A stretch of 64,000 nt of DNA from Cinclus cinclus (Eukaryota > Chordata > Aves > Passeriformes > Cinclidae), in NCBI RefSeq assembly GCF_963662255.1, contig NC_085059.1:5923234-5987233 (forward strand), in the 5' to 3' direction. Every line of letters starts with the position of its first letter. The stretch's first letter is position 1. Of the stretch, positions 37,964-50,812 are shown one piece after another. Made by a program: the position numbers and the translations under genes. A model generated the notes under the pieces. The model was given only the letters and a program-made list of their open reading frames with translations. It was not told the DNA's origin and did no database searches.

Positions 37964-38005
37964 TCCTGGGGCTGAAGACCAGCTGGAGGTCCGACCTGCT
38001 GATGG
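37964..38005 (+). CDS. Weak candidate cassette exon (42 nt) of NRG2
   Basis: A 42-nt segment follows a long pyrimidine tract ending TTTGTTCTCAG and precedes a GTGAGG donor. It begins and ends in phase 1 and is open, reading VLGLKTSWRSDLLM plus a split glycine. It lies in the same intron as the 66-nt candidate. However, the pyrimidine tract includes a (CCCT)n-like simple repeat that could mimic an acceptor, and a similar in-phase segment with a poor donor exists at 36634. The peptide has no feature that I recognise. Confidence 0.25.
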
Positions 38006-41000
38006 GTGAGGAGTGCCAGCCTTTCTCTCACCCTGCAGGGGTTTTGTGACCACTTTGCCACTGTGTGTCACCCACTGGTCAAAAGGAAATGTCACCACTT
38101 GCTTGCCTCATGCACGCTCCTGGTTTTCTGTTTTTAATTTAAGTACCTGGGGAGGTTCTTGGTACATGACTGGTGCTCCTGCACAACACCCTCATCACAT
38201 CCCACTGCCTTCATGAGTCCTGTTCCACTCTGCTACCATCCAAAACTGCTCCCTTGCTTATTCAGTTCTCCACTCATCACAGCAATTTCACAACTTTCCA
38301 AGTCATTTGGGATAGATGGAGTTGTGTTGGAGGCTGAATGAACGACTTATTCTGCCACACCAGACAGTGGGGGGTAGAATCTGCCTGGTGTTGTACAGCA
38401 GTTAATGTGAAATAGCTGTGGGAAGTAATTTCTGGATCACCAGGCACAGCTGTGTAGTGTTTGGCACAAAGGTGAAAGTACCTGCAGGGCTCTAAATAAA
38501 CTGTGTGTGAGGTTCACTTTACCAATGTCCAACATCCAAGATGACTCTGGACCAGGCATGCAGTTGTTAAAGTATTTGCAGTGGCCCAGGCTGATGGGGA
38601 ATAGAGATAAACACAAAGTAACTTGTGAATCTGGGAATTACCCCACTAGTGTGGTGAAAACCCACTGAAATCTCCCTTGGCATCATGCTTTGAGGTGCTC
38701 GTGTGGGATCTGCAGCCACATGGTGTCAGTGGCCACGCTGCAGCACAGGCACAGTTAACATTTTCTAAGTGAGACATTTTGCTTCCCTTTATCCTCTCAC
38801 TAGAGCTTGGCAGGTCTCTCCATCCTTTCTCCCTAAATAGTTGCTCTCATGAATGTAAAGCCCCAGCTGCAGCAATATCCCAGGGTGACCGGGAACCTTG
38901 GAAGGCTCTAGACTGCCACACAGCAGTGAGATTTCAGGGTTATAAGAGAGAAAGCAGGTCTGTATTCAGTACATCAAACCTCAAAAAGAAAGAAAAAATA
39001 GGAATTCCTGTGACTGGAATAAATATCCCATAAATACCATGTGTGCAGTATGGTCTCACTATTTCCAAAGAGAAAAACAGAACCAGGGATGACCCAAAAA
39101 AATAGATTGTTGCTTCCCAGCTAGGGAAGGAGATGCTGGCTGTGACTGTAATGTCACAGTTAGCACAGGGGAAACAAGTAGGGGCAATAACTAGTTTTTT
39201 CTAATACAAGAGCAAGGAAAGGGCAGATGAAAAGAATTAAAATGGAGATGTGGCCTTACATGCTGTGTGCACAGCACTGGAGCTCTTGTCACAAATATTA
39301 TGGATGCTACAAGATTAGATTTGTCCAAACATCAACTAAACGTTGGTGGAAGAATCCAACAAAGGCCACTAAATGTGACTTCACTGTAGCTGCCTTGGGT
39401 TGTTTCTGAGCTGCCCATCCTGGGTGGGCCTAAGGAAGATTATCATTGTGTGCTCATGCTCATCTTCTTTTTTAAGCTTTGCCACTGTTGGGGCTAAGGC
39501 AGGGCTTTTGCTTGACCAGTGTTATAGTCTAAAACAGCCTCATTTCCTGATGCTCTTTTCTCAATAGGGAACTGCCTCTCTCTGTGGCCTTTGCTACATC
39601 TCTCTGCTGACAAATGGACTGTAGTAAAATGATTCCATGATTCAGTTTTAAAACACTGTGCTTCTTTGGGATAAAAGGCAAGGTACTTCAGGAGAAAGGG
39701 TTTAAAGGGTAATGACATTAGCAAGATGCTTCTAGTAGAGGTGGTCAGCCACATATTTTCCTGACAGGCACAGCTCTAATGACAGCTTTCCCCTAGAAGT
39801 GCCCAACATGCCCAAGCCTCAACCATGTCAGGCTCTTTTGTTTAAAAGGGACCAAACTGTTTCTATGGGATGAAGATCCCATGCAAACTCTGGCTGATGA
39901 GCCCTGTAATCCTCCCTGGTATCACATCACACAGCACTGCATTTTCCCATCCACCTTTCTTGGTGGGTTGGGTCTTTTCTTATCTGGGAGGCTTCTGGGT
40001 TCTGTTTTCAGTTCTCCCTCTCTGGCCTTCTCTTGCTGTGGCAAGGCTTGCTCCAAAATCATTCCCTGTAGGGTCTGTGATGTAAGACCTTGCCAGATGG
40101 ATTGTTTTGCTTTCTACCAAGTGGTGTATTTGATGGCTGCAAGGGGTGACAGCTCCCTGCAGCCTGTGCTTGTTCTTCATCCACGTGCCTTTCAATTTAC
40201 ACCAGCTCTTTGGCTGATGAAGTTTCAGTGCTCCTTGATCCAATAGCACACATACAGAGACCCACAGCTCTCCAGTCCTGAATAGAAATGTGCTACTATC
40301 TTGTAAAGGTATAAATTATAAAGTCTTGTCTGTATAATGAGTCTGCATTCCCCAGATAAATTACACAGACTCATAATGGCTTTAGCTTTTAGTTACCATT
40401 AATCTTAACTGGAAGGGAGTGCTGAATTTCCTGCAGAAGTGTGGGATTCAGATTTTTGAAAGAGTTTTACTGGAGGCTTGGTCAAGCCATCCTCTACTCC
40501 AACACCCCAGTGTGTGCACAGTGCTGTCCACATTTGGCTCCCAGCTGGTTGGCAGGACGTGTCCTCAGGGAGCAGCTGCTGTCCCAGGGTTGTGAGCATT
40601 TTGGGTCTCTGCTGGATTGTTTTCCATTAGCAGAGCACTTTGGGACAACTTGCTGTGCCCTGGATAACTGTGAAAAGACAGAGCCAGAGGCAGTGGTTAT
40701 TCGAGGCAAAGCATGGAAATAGCTTTGCTCCGTGCACAACCCCAGCCGGTCAGTCAGAGGGAGGCATCCACTTCCTTATGGGAGTGGAAGACAATGGATG
40801 GGACAGCACATGGGTTCAAGCAAACTGAGCAGTGAGCTTGGCCCTGCCCTGAGCCATGCACAGGTACAGCGTGGGCTGCTCCAGCTGGGCACAGCCCAGT
40901 GGGAATCTCCTCCTTCCGAGAGACGCGGACCTCACCCGTGCAGAGAGTCCCAAAAACGTGACACCCAGAGCAGACTTGTCTTCTGTTCTGTGCATCAGCC

Positions 41001-42440
41001 ACAAATGAGAGGCTTCACAAGGGAGCCCTCCTTGGTCTGGGAGATGTTCCCAGCAATGCTGGGCTGGAGCTGGAGCTGGGAATGCAGCCCTTGGCTCTGG
41101 CTGCAGCCGGAGGCAGTCTCGGAGCCCCTGCAGAGGTGGGATGAGCACAGGGGGTGCCCAGGAGTGGGGAGCAGCCCTGGCTCCCTCTGGGACAGGCCAT
41201 GGATTGCCCTGCTGCTCCTCCTGTGGCTCTGATGGCTCCTGCCTGCCTCTGGTTCAAGCTTTCTTCCTCGAATCCTGTGTCAGTGAGGAGTTTCAGTCTC
41301 AGTGATGTTGTCACTAACCTCTCCACGAGGCTCGTTCATGCTTTGGAAAACAGGATGGAGGAGAACATCTCCTCAGAAGCCTTGACTACAGCATGAAAGG
41401 TGATGTAAAGTAGTCAGTAGGCACACTGCCGGAGGTGTAATTGTGATGGGGTCTGAGCAAGGTGGGTAGTCCAGGAAAGGGAGCTATTTTTAATGAGGTT
41501 AAGTGTTCAGTTGTAAAAAACCCATGCTTTTTAGTGCCCAGCGCTTCTTAGATGTAGGTGAAGAAGGGTCTACATTCCCCAGATCTGCTCAACTTCTGTA
41601 ACCTGTATCAGTGCTCTGAAAACTGATATTTTTTCCTTCCTAGAAGCTTCTGTTTTCTTACAGCTTTGGGCTGTAAGCTTATCAGAGTCTCTCGGAGAGA
41701 GGGATTACAGTGCAATTCTGCAGACTACCTTCAGGTTTTCTTGCCGCTTACAGGTCTGTAAAGCTTTTCTCTAGAAAGAAGCTTAGATTTGGAAAAGCAC
41801 CTGTATCCCAGGAAACTTGAGTCATGCTGGCTGACTCCCTCAAAGCATGAGCTTGGGCTGGCTTCTGCTGCGTCTGTTGGGGCAGCCCAGCTGTGGCAGG
41901 ACAGAGAGGGACAGATGGAGCTGTTCTTGCTTGTGCCAGACCTGCTCCTGGCTCTGAAAACTCAGCTGGCAGAGGTATGGAGCAATGCAAAGTCACCTGC
42001 AGCACCTCTGGGTCTGGGGCCAGTGTCCTGATGCGTTCAGGACTCAGCAGCACATCACTGTGGCTCTGCAGCTCACTCCTGACCTCCTGCTCGCCTGCTG
42101 GCACAGCGTTCTGAGCATGAGGGAGGGACAAGGACAGTGGGAAAGGGGCACTTCCCTACAGATTGCCAAAAAAAGAGAGATCGTGTACCACATGCTGGCT
42201 GCTTAGAGGAAGATGAGTCTTCAACTCCTCACTCACTTGGCTCCTTTTGCTGGGAAAGGGAGGGTCAAGTTGCAGCCCTGGGACCTGAAGGTGGGTCTGA
42301 AGGCACAGGCTAAGGTTTGTAGCTCTGGGGATTTTACTTTGGCAAATGAACTCGTAGAAAATTATCTAAGGAAGCAGGATTGCCCAACAAAGGAAATAAC
42401 AATATATCCTTTTTGTGTGTGTTTTTGTTTTCCCCTGCAG

Positions 42441-42561
42441 TAACCACAACTCTCTCCTCCTGGTCTGGGCATGCCAGAAAATGCAACGAAACAGCCAAGT
42501 CCTATTGTGTCAATGGAGGGGTGTGCTACTACATCGAGGGGATTAATCAGCTGTCGTGCAA
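42441..42561 (+). CDS. NRG2: Neuregulin-2 exon: N-terminal part of EGF-like domain
   Basis: This 121-nt exon lies between TTTTCCCCTGCAG and GTAAGT, entering in phase 1 and leaving in phase 2. It reads TTTLSSWSGHARKCNETAKS, then YCVNGGVCYYIEGINQLSCK. It supplies EGF cysteines 1-4 with spacings C-x7-C-x5-C-x10-C. The last two cysteines come from either the alpha (51654) or beta (51983) exon. The segment is identical, as far as I remember, to mammalian NRG2, as expected of the ErbB-binding core. If the donor is not used, the reading frame stops at once, because the donor bases make AAG TAA. Confidence 0.98.
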
Positions 42562-45500
42562 GTAAGTGAGTGGAGTTCTTGTGTCAATATGGAAATTTCT
42601 TGGCTGAGGGAAGAGGAGACCTTTGTGCAACTGCCAGAGTAGGGGGGAGCTCTGAAATTCTCCTGGCAATTGAAGTTTGAGCTGTGCAGGTTCAGAAAGC
42701 AGAACTCGAGGGGCAGGGGTGGGAGGGGCAAGGATTCGTATTTTCCTTTTTTGTGTGCATGCCACTGTTCACTTTTCCTGGCTTTTCTCCCTCTAAGAAT
42801 ATGTTTGTCCCGGCTGTTTCTTTTCCCTTTCTCCCCTTTCTCCTCTGCAGCTTCAGGGAAATTTAGGTCCCTGAGCTGACAGGACCTGTCCTCCAGTCAG
42901 GGGCACTTTCAGGAGCACAGCCTCCTCCCTCTCCCTTGACTGGAGGGGTCCCTCACTGAGACCTGCCCCAACCTCTCCTGTATCTCATGGTCCTGGGGTT
43001 AACCCCCAGCTCTTCCCCTCTCTGTGCAGCTTTGTGGCCACCGTGGGATGTTTGTTTCCCCCTTCAAACCCGCAAGAAAAAACAGAGACATGTACTAAGT
43101 TATCCTTAAAATGAGCTTTGAAGAGTTTGAAGTGGGGCTGCACAGCCTGAGGGATGTGGAATGGGATGTGAGACTTTTTCACTCCTGGTTCAGGGCCAGA
43201 AAGGCCAATAGCATCTCACACCTCACCCCCCAAGCCTAACAGTGCCTATGGAAAAGCTGTGCAGTGTGATTGCCAGTGCTGGAGATGCAGGTACCCAGAG
43301 CTCACCTGTACCTGCCCCTGGGCTCCTGCACAGTGAGCAGGAGGTGTTGCATTCACTGAGCTGATGGAATCCTCTTCTGAGCTCACCCAGGCATCACTGC
43401 CCAGCTTAGAGAAGCCCAGAGCTGACAATTTTCTCCTTTTGGAAGCCAGAGACCTCTCAGTGGAGACACACGGTATTTACATCTGTGGATGTCAGCCCAG
43501 CAGCACTGCAGGATGTGATGCTCATCAGGTACCTCAGCTCCACCTGAACCCCTCGTGGAAAGCCTGTGGGCTGGATCATGCTGAGCACAGCTCCCCCCTT
43601 CTCCTGGTACTCCTTTTTTTCAGCAGGGAGCAGCAGAAAAGGCCATGTGGAAATGTTTCCTGCTGAGCTCTTGTGCTCTTGCTTTCCAGTGTGGGGTCAG
43701 CTGTGGTGGAAGGAGCATCTCCCAGTTCTCCCAGACTTGCCCCTTAGACACAGAAAGAGCTGGGTAGGACAGAAACCAGAAGCTGTGGCTTCCACTTTTC
43801 CCATGTGTATGGAGTGGGAGCAGCCCTTATCCACCACAGCCCTGTGCTCTAGTGTAGTTGTCACTGCCACTGGCTTCTTGATGGCATCATGGGTTCATCT
43901 TGTCAGTGTTCCCCACAGAAAACAGAGGGGAAGCCTCACGTGATGGTTGAAGTCACAACCACCATTCTGGGGCAGCTGTAGCCCAGGAAGCCTCAGAAAT
44001 TCCAGTCTTTCCATTCTGGGAAGGTCTGAACCCTGGAAGTCTGGAGGAGTGTATGAATCAATATCTGTAAACAATATGGTCATGGCAGAGGCACAGATTT
44101 CAGGGCTATTTGTTTTGGGAAGAACCTAAATCCAGATCAAGATTCAAATGGGATCAATTTCTAGTTACAAGAAGAATTACCTAAATTCTCAGCATACATA
44201 AGAATCACTTTTTCCTGATGAAGGATACTGTGGTAGTTGCCAAACATCTTCAGCAGACTGTTTTAACCAAAGTAATTCCAGCCTCATGAAGAAACAGCCT
44301 GCCTTCCAACCAGGCTGCTCTGACAGCTGAGGAACAGAGGGAACGCTCAGTGATGGATTCCATTAAGATTTTATGTGCCACACCAAACAGACCTAATTAT
44401 TTCATACCATTTGAAAGCCTGAATTCTTCACTTTGCAGATGGTAAAATGTTATCCTTTTCTGATGAGTTCCAAGGTACCAATTCCTAAAACCAGATGGGA
44501 ACTGAACAGGCATGTGTGGAAGGGCAGGGAAGTGTTCCCCAGGAGAAAGTGCTGGGAAGGTCTGCACTGTCGCTGCTCCACTGCCAGAAAAGGTGGCTCC
44601 ATGTTCACAGAAACCCAGGGGACCCAAGTGCCTTCCACACAGCACAGCCACTTCTGATCTTACTGCTTGAGGAGATCTCTGGATGTTCATTCTCCTTGGG
44701 TGTTTTTATCATTAAATCTCAGACTGAAGATAAGAAAACCTGGCTTTTGAAGTGGCGTAATTTTAGAGTTTCTGGATTCTGGAGGATAATAGCTATTGAG
44801 GAATGCAGAAGCATTTGAGCTGAAGAGTGTTTCCCATAAAATGGCTCTCCCAGTGGCAAGGGTGAGTTTTGGGGAGAGTGCTGATGAATAAACAGACTTC
44901 ACCTTTGCCTGCAAACAAGGAGCTGATGAGTTCCACATTGCACCAAGACAGGAGATCTGCTGCTGTGATTTGTGAAAGATGCAGGAGGAGAAAGGAGAAG
45001 AGGCGAAGATACAGGCTTCAAAGTTCATCTCTGATGTCTGCAACTGGAGTCTTGGCCCTCCAGCCCCACTGTGCCTCTGAGCCAGGGGCATGAAGAGATC
45101 ATTAGGCTTGCTCACAACCTCTTCAAATGCTTTGAAGATCAACAAGAGCCACGTGAGCAGCTCCAGCCAGAAACGTGTCCATGTGCTGTTTCCATGTCAC
45201 TCTTCCAGAGTTAGCAGGGCCTTGAGGGGATCACCTGGCACCCTGTGCCAGCTTGCAGCCCTCCCTCACTGAATGTTCAGTGGATTCTATCCCCCAACAC
45301 CCATGTGGAGTCACCAGCCTTTCCAGCACCAGGTACCAGAATTTTAGGGTGTTCTTGTTCACTGCCTGCCACTCCTGCGATTCAGTGGGTTCCATTCCTG
45401 CAGCTGTCTAGATGTTCCCCCTGGCAGTCTGGACCAAAAACAGCAGAGGAGTTCTCAGATAATTTCTTTTCCTGATGTGGTTCATGCTCGATTTGAAACA

Positions 45501-47316
45501 AATATCGCCTAAATTGGCAGCTGGCCTTTTATTATTATTTTATAACAGGCTTCCCAGAAACATGTTCCTCCTGGTCTTTTAAATCCTGGGGAACAAAGTA
45601 TTTGGTTGTAATCCCACTTCCTCCCTCCCTTTTTAATATACTTCAGATAGACCTTGGACAAAGCATTTTCTTCACTGAGGAAGAGCCCAGAATGGACTTG
45701 GATCTACTCCAGGAATTGTGTCTTTCTGGATTGTGTTCTTCCATAATTTTGTCCTTAATTTGAAGTAAATTCTACACATGCTGGTGTCAAAGGAAACTTG
45801 AACATAAAGCAATGTGTGCTGTTATCCTGACTCTGCAAACAGACCACCTGGTCTGGTTAGATGGGAGAAATGGGACCTGCCTCAACTATTTCTGCAAATT
45901 TTCCGCATAAACCTGGGAAATGACAGAGCCACACCCAGACAGAACTGACTCAGCAGCCCCTGTAAATTAAAAAGCCCCAGACTCTTGACTGGAAGAATTT
46001 CTCGACCGTTCTCCAGATCATTTTGCTCAGAGAGGCCTTAGGGGCTGGATGCCAGGGCAGTGACAGGTTTGAGTAGAGCACACTGTGGTGCCACCAAGGG
46101 GATGCACACCAGCAAGTCTCCAGGCCTTGAGCTGGGCTGGGACACAACAGTGGTGCCTGGTTTGTTGTGTCCCGTCAAACAGTGTTGGGATGACTGGCAG
46201 CCTCTGCTCTTGGATCTGCCTCCATCCTGGAGCCCAGTGAGTCCTTGGCACAACTTAGAGCACTTGGAGGCTGCTCTAATCTTTTATTGCTGGGTGCCCC
46301 ACAGGGTTGTGCTATCCAAAGAGCAGAAATGCTCTTTTTCCCAATTAGTTCTTGGCACACATTAGGTATAGTTGGGGTCTTCCCAGCCAAACAAAGCAAG
46401 CAAGTCAGGTCTCATCACTGCAGAGCCTTCTCTGCCCACTAAAGTGCTCTTCACATCTCTTTTGTGTGGTCAGTGGAATCAAAGTGATCTGCCCTGGGCC
46501 AAGATATTGTGTGGGATCAGCAGACCTGAAGAGTATTACAGAGCAAGACCCCCACATCATGTTGGACTAGTTGTGCTCACAAGAATCAGGCTGTAGGATT
46601 TACAAATGCTGACAGATAAACAGACTCTCTGTTTTTGGGGTGACAGCTCTGCCTTATGTGGGAAAGGCAGATCAGAGGCCTGGAGCACCTCAGGCAAAAA
46701 GTGAAAGTCAAGGAGAGAATAAAAAGCAAAACAAAGCAAAAGGAGAAAAGATCAGATCATTTTAAAATTAATTGATGAGTCCAAGTCACCAGTTCTCAAA
46801 ATCACATGTTCACCATCTCCAAGTATATTGTTTCCTGGAGATTTTCCCAGGAAAAAGAAAGATCATTCTAAAGGGTTGGCCACACTGCCAGAGCACCATC
46901 CAAAGATGTGACTATCCCTGGGATCCTGTATGGCCATGGTCCTCCTGGCAGCACTGTTTGCTCAGCTGCCCTGTGGTATCTGGAGCTGTTCCACCCTCCC
47001 GGTGGCATTTGGTCAGCACCAGCTGCTCATTGCACAGCCACGAGGACGTGCCACAGATGTACAAGCTGTCCTGTGGGGAGGTGTTGCAACGTCCTTGGAA
47101 ACGAGCTAGGGGTGAAAATCTCCACATCCTGTTCCAAAATCCCCCGAACCAGCCAGGACTCGTTCCTTGGGTTTTGCATGCTGTTTATCTTGGGTGATGA
47201 GATTGGGTACCTTTTCAGGTTCAAGTGGCCCGTCTGTGCCTCGTGCTCAATGCACTGTGACTGTAGCAGACCCTTGGGATCCGTCAGAGTGTGGAAGCTG
47301 ATCCTGCAGCAGCAAA

Positions 47317-47379
47317 GGCTCAGTGAAGGCAGCGATGCAGTTCCTGCAGCCGGAGCTGCACCGCTGCCGTCACTGAGCC
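47317..47379. repeat. 63-bp near-perfect inverted repeat (hairpin)
   Basis: The left arm starts GGCTCAGTGAAGGCAGCGAT and the right arm ends CGCTGCCGTCACTGAGCC. Comparing the segment with its own reverse complement, 27 of the first 31 positions are identical. Only a few bases are left for the loop (around CTGCAGCCG). A transcript across it could fold into a long, GC-rich hairpin. No terminal duplication or transposase is visible. Confidence 0.9.
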
Positions 47380-50284
47380 CAGCAGTGGATGTCCCTGAGG
47401 TTTGGACTCCACTCTGCAGCAAACATGCCTTGATTAGCTGCTCTGGAGAAGGCCTTCGAGTTTATTCTGGTTGCTTTCTCTTCTTCCCATCAGTGATTTT
47501 GTGGAGTCCAGCCTTTTGTGGCTCTCCAGAGCCTGATCATCTGGGACTGGTCAGGGGACAATGACAGAACTGTCTTCTTTTTCAGCCCTTCCCACAAAAA
47601 AAAGCAACGTGCTTGAAACATTTTTTTTTTCCCATTTGCTTACTTCAGTGCATTGTGTCCTTCTGCTATGGCTTGTTTTTATCACGTCATTTTGAAGCAC
47701 CTGCTCATTCACATTTGTCTGTAGCATGGATTGCTTTATGAGAGCCACCAAATTTAGCATATTTTAATTAAGATCTGGGGGTGCAAAGGAAATGTGCCTA
47801 CCCTTGCAAGATTTAGAGCAACAGCTGGACAGAAAAGTTTTGCTTCCAGCAGGCAGACTATGATAATGAATTAAAAGTAGCAAATCATAATTAACAATGA
47901 TTATTGCCCTGCCCTAATACAGGGCAAAATGTCGAAGTTCCTCAATTTTCAGAAATAAGTGCCCAGCAAACATCACAGAAATGAGTCATTCAAACTATTT
48001 TGGTTTTTACTTTTTGAGATGCTTTACTTGACTGATCATCTTACTGCATTTTTGTTACCATGTAAATATCTCACTGCAATTCATCCTGAACCCAAGAGCA
48101 GAATTTTGTGAATGTTTTCAAAATGCGGTTATTAAAAAAAATAAAAGGTCTTAGGGTCAAAACTAAAATAATGGGATATTTTCCAGCAATAATAGAAAAC
48201 AGAACCTGGACAGAAAAATCCCTGACCGGTTTTATCAATGGCATTTGCAAGTAATTTTCAGAGGTAGCAATTAGACAGAGAGAGGTGGAATTAAGCAAGG
48301 GCAGTTTTGGGAGTCTCCACTCAGGCTAGAGAGGGGACAAGGTGCTGTCTGCAAGAGACTGGTGCAGCCTTGTCCTCCCCCATTCCTACAGACACACCCT
48401 TGTCCACTTCCCTTGGCCTTTTGGGAGAGACCCATTGTGCCTCTGTGAATGCACCATAAAGTCCAAAGGTGTTACTTGCAGGAAAGTCCATCATCTGTGA
48501 AGTCCCTGCAAGAGTTTTCCAAAGAAGGAGTGACTTGATTTTTTTGGGACAGCCGTCCAGAACCTCTTGAGTAAAATCCATGATCAAAGACCAGCTCACA
48601 GCTCTCAGCTTCTGTGAGCCTTAACTTTCAGGTATATTCTCACTGCAGAAGAGCTGCCCTCACCTCAGGCAGCAGATTTTAATGCAGAAGGGATGATCTC
48701 CACTGCTCTTCCTGTCCACACTGGGAGACCCATGTGCCAAGCAAGCTGGAAATTTCTTTCCTTGAAGTCACATCTGGGGCCACAGTAATAAATCGTCTTC
48801 AGCAGCCTAGAAGTTAGAGACAGATTTTTTTTAAAAAAGGAACCAAAAGCACTGCATGCTCTCAAAGATCTTCTGGTCACTGCCTCTGCCTGCAGCCTTG
48901 CTTATGAGGAACCAGAACCCAGGTATGCAGGGGTGGCACATTGTCTTGACAGCTTGTACACAAGCTTGAGAGGTGACTGAAGGTGCTCTTGTTCAGGGGG
49001 GCTTTTTTCTGTCACTTCTCCCAGTGCTGAATCATTGAATAGCTAAAGATGAAAGGCCTGAACTGTCCTAGACATAGAGAACAAAGTTGTCTACTGCCTT
49101 CTGTCTTGAGAGCTCTTCTCCCTACCCACGCTTGCCTGACTGCAGAGATCTGAAGATGGGCTATATGGTAGCTGTCATGGCATCAAGCTTCCTTTACACC
49201 TTTTTGATTTGCTTTTTCACTTCTTACCAATTCCTTTCTCTGGGCTTTTATTTCTTTCTACCAGTTCTCCCATTATTTCAGGTCTTTCCTTAATGGCATG
49301 CAGCCTCAGTATCACTAGAGTTCCAGCCTTGGCTGACCTCTTGCAGATGTGAACCTGAGATAGTTCTAGCTCCTTTCTGACAAAACACCCCTTTTTTGGG
49401 GTGGGTGGGACAATTGCTTCATTCAGCAGCTCCCTTGAGGCCCTTTGGTGTGCTCACAACGTCCAGGAAATCTCAGATCCCAGACAGATGGGAAGCACGT
49501 TGCAAGCTAAATTGGATTCCCTTGAAGACTCTGTGAATAAGTTCCTGACTCTATCAGAAGTGATGAATAAACTTTAAAAAGGATTGGAAAGACACCTTCT
49601 CTTTTGGATTCCTTGCTCAAATCCCAGTGCAATCTCTGAAGGGTTTCTGCAGTCCTACTTCCCTGGGGCTCTTTGTGAATCTGTGCCACCCAGTGCCTCA
49701 GGTTTGTGCTGTTTTATTGACAACTGGGCATTTTCTTCATTTCCCAGCACCAGCTTCCTCTGCTTCACTGCAGGGAAGGTGAACAGGCCTCCGGTGTGAT
49801 GGTCATTTTTTGGGCTGAACTTTCCTGGGGAGCTGGTTTGGTATGGCTGGCACACCTCCCTTTCCTGTGCCCCAAGATGAATGTCAAAGAATGAGAAAAA
49901 AAGCACAATTTTTCAAATATATTTCCCTGACCAGGGAGTTCAATTTTCAGTTTCAGAAGTGACTTGGATGCTGAGAAACTGAAGTGTATGACTGGAGAGC
50001 TCAGTGCAGCCTCATGCAGAGCCATACCCTAAAGTTCTCCATGAGCTGTTTGGGATGCAGAAATAGCCCAACACAATCCCACTGAGAGGTGTGAGCCCAG
50101 AGCCCAAAAACCCAGATGCCGACCCACATTCGGTCATGGGCAGTGAGGGTGCAGCAGGTTTTTTTGCACAGCCCAGGCCCACCCAAACTGCAGTGAAATC
50201 CAGCAAGAAATCAAGTGCCAAAGCCAGGTCAGTCTATATCCATGATGAAGTGCACTGCTAAAAATCAAGGTTTTCTGCATGGAT

Positions 50285-50351
50285 CCTGGACCTGGACCTG
50301 GACCTGGACCTGGACCTGGACCTGGACCTGGACCTGGACCTGGACCTGGAC
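50285..50351. repeat. (CCTGGA)11 hexanucleotide tract
   Basis: Eleven uninterrupted copies of CCTGGA. Read in different frames it gives Gly-Pro or Trp-Thr dipeptide repeats, which create spurious open frames on both strands. It lies about 1.3 kb upstream of the alpha EGF exon. Confidence 0.98.
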
Positions 50352-50789
50352 ATGTCCCACCCCACCCCACCAGATGCACAGGCTGGGAGCAGTTGCCTGA
50401 CACTGTGCTGTGGCTGTTCCAACCTCTTGCTGTCCTTTGCAGTGACACTGACATCAGCCTTGGCCTCTGATTCATCTGTGTTTTACTGAGGTGTCTTTCA
50501 GTCCTTTCCTTGTTGACCACTTGCAGATCACTGTGGGACCTTGAGATCTTGTGGGTGGCGAGTTAGGAAGGTTTGACGTGTACCAGGTGCAGAGTCTGCA
50601 GCTCTGCTCACAAAAAGTTGGAAAACAGATGTTAAAATGCTATAAAGATAAAGCCCTCTTAAGCTCAGAGGAAAGAGAGGTCTGTTGAGAAGGGAGGGAG
50701 CTGTGGGACAGGGAGGTGAGAGCTGGGACTTCAAGAAAACTAGGGATACTGTGCAGGACTATCCAAGGAATATCCAGAAGAAAACATGT

Positions 50790-50812
50790 GGAGGGAGGGA
50801 GGGAGGGAGGAG
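50790..50812. repeat. (GGAG)n microsatellite
   Basis: Short run of GGGA/GGAG tetranucleotides of about 23 bp, in intron DNA. Confidence 0.9.

Larger units (their letters stand above)
28755..42440 (+). other. NRG2: NRG2 intron between Ig and EGF exons (13,686 bp)
   Basis: The donor is GTAAGT and the acceptor TTTTCCCCTGCAG. Within it are two possible phase 1-1 cassette exons (32113 and 37964, listed separately) and one LTR-like element (35051). AT-rich patches with homeodomain-type TAATTA cores occur around 29960-30170 and 37430-37490. No other gene is recognised. The 109-codon hydrophobic frame at 29095 is judged to be chance. Confidence 0.9.

Noticed and set aside
46908..47564. 218-codon plus-strand open frame
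   Set aside because: It has no recognisable domain. Part of it is explained by the 63-bp palindrome, which gives similar peptides on both strands.
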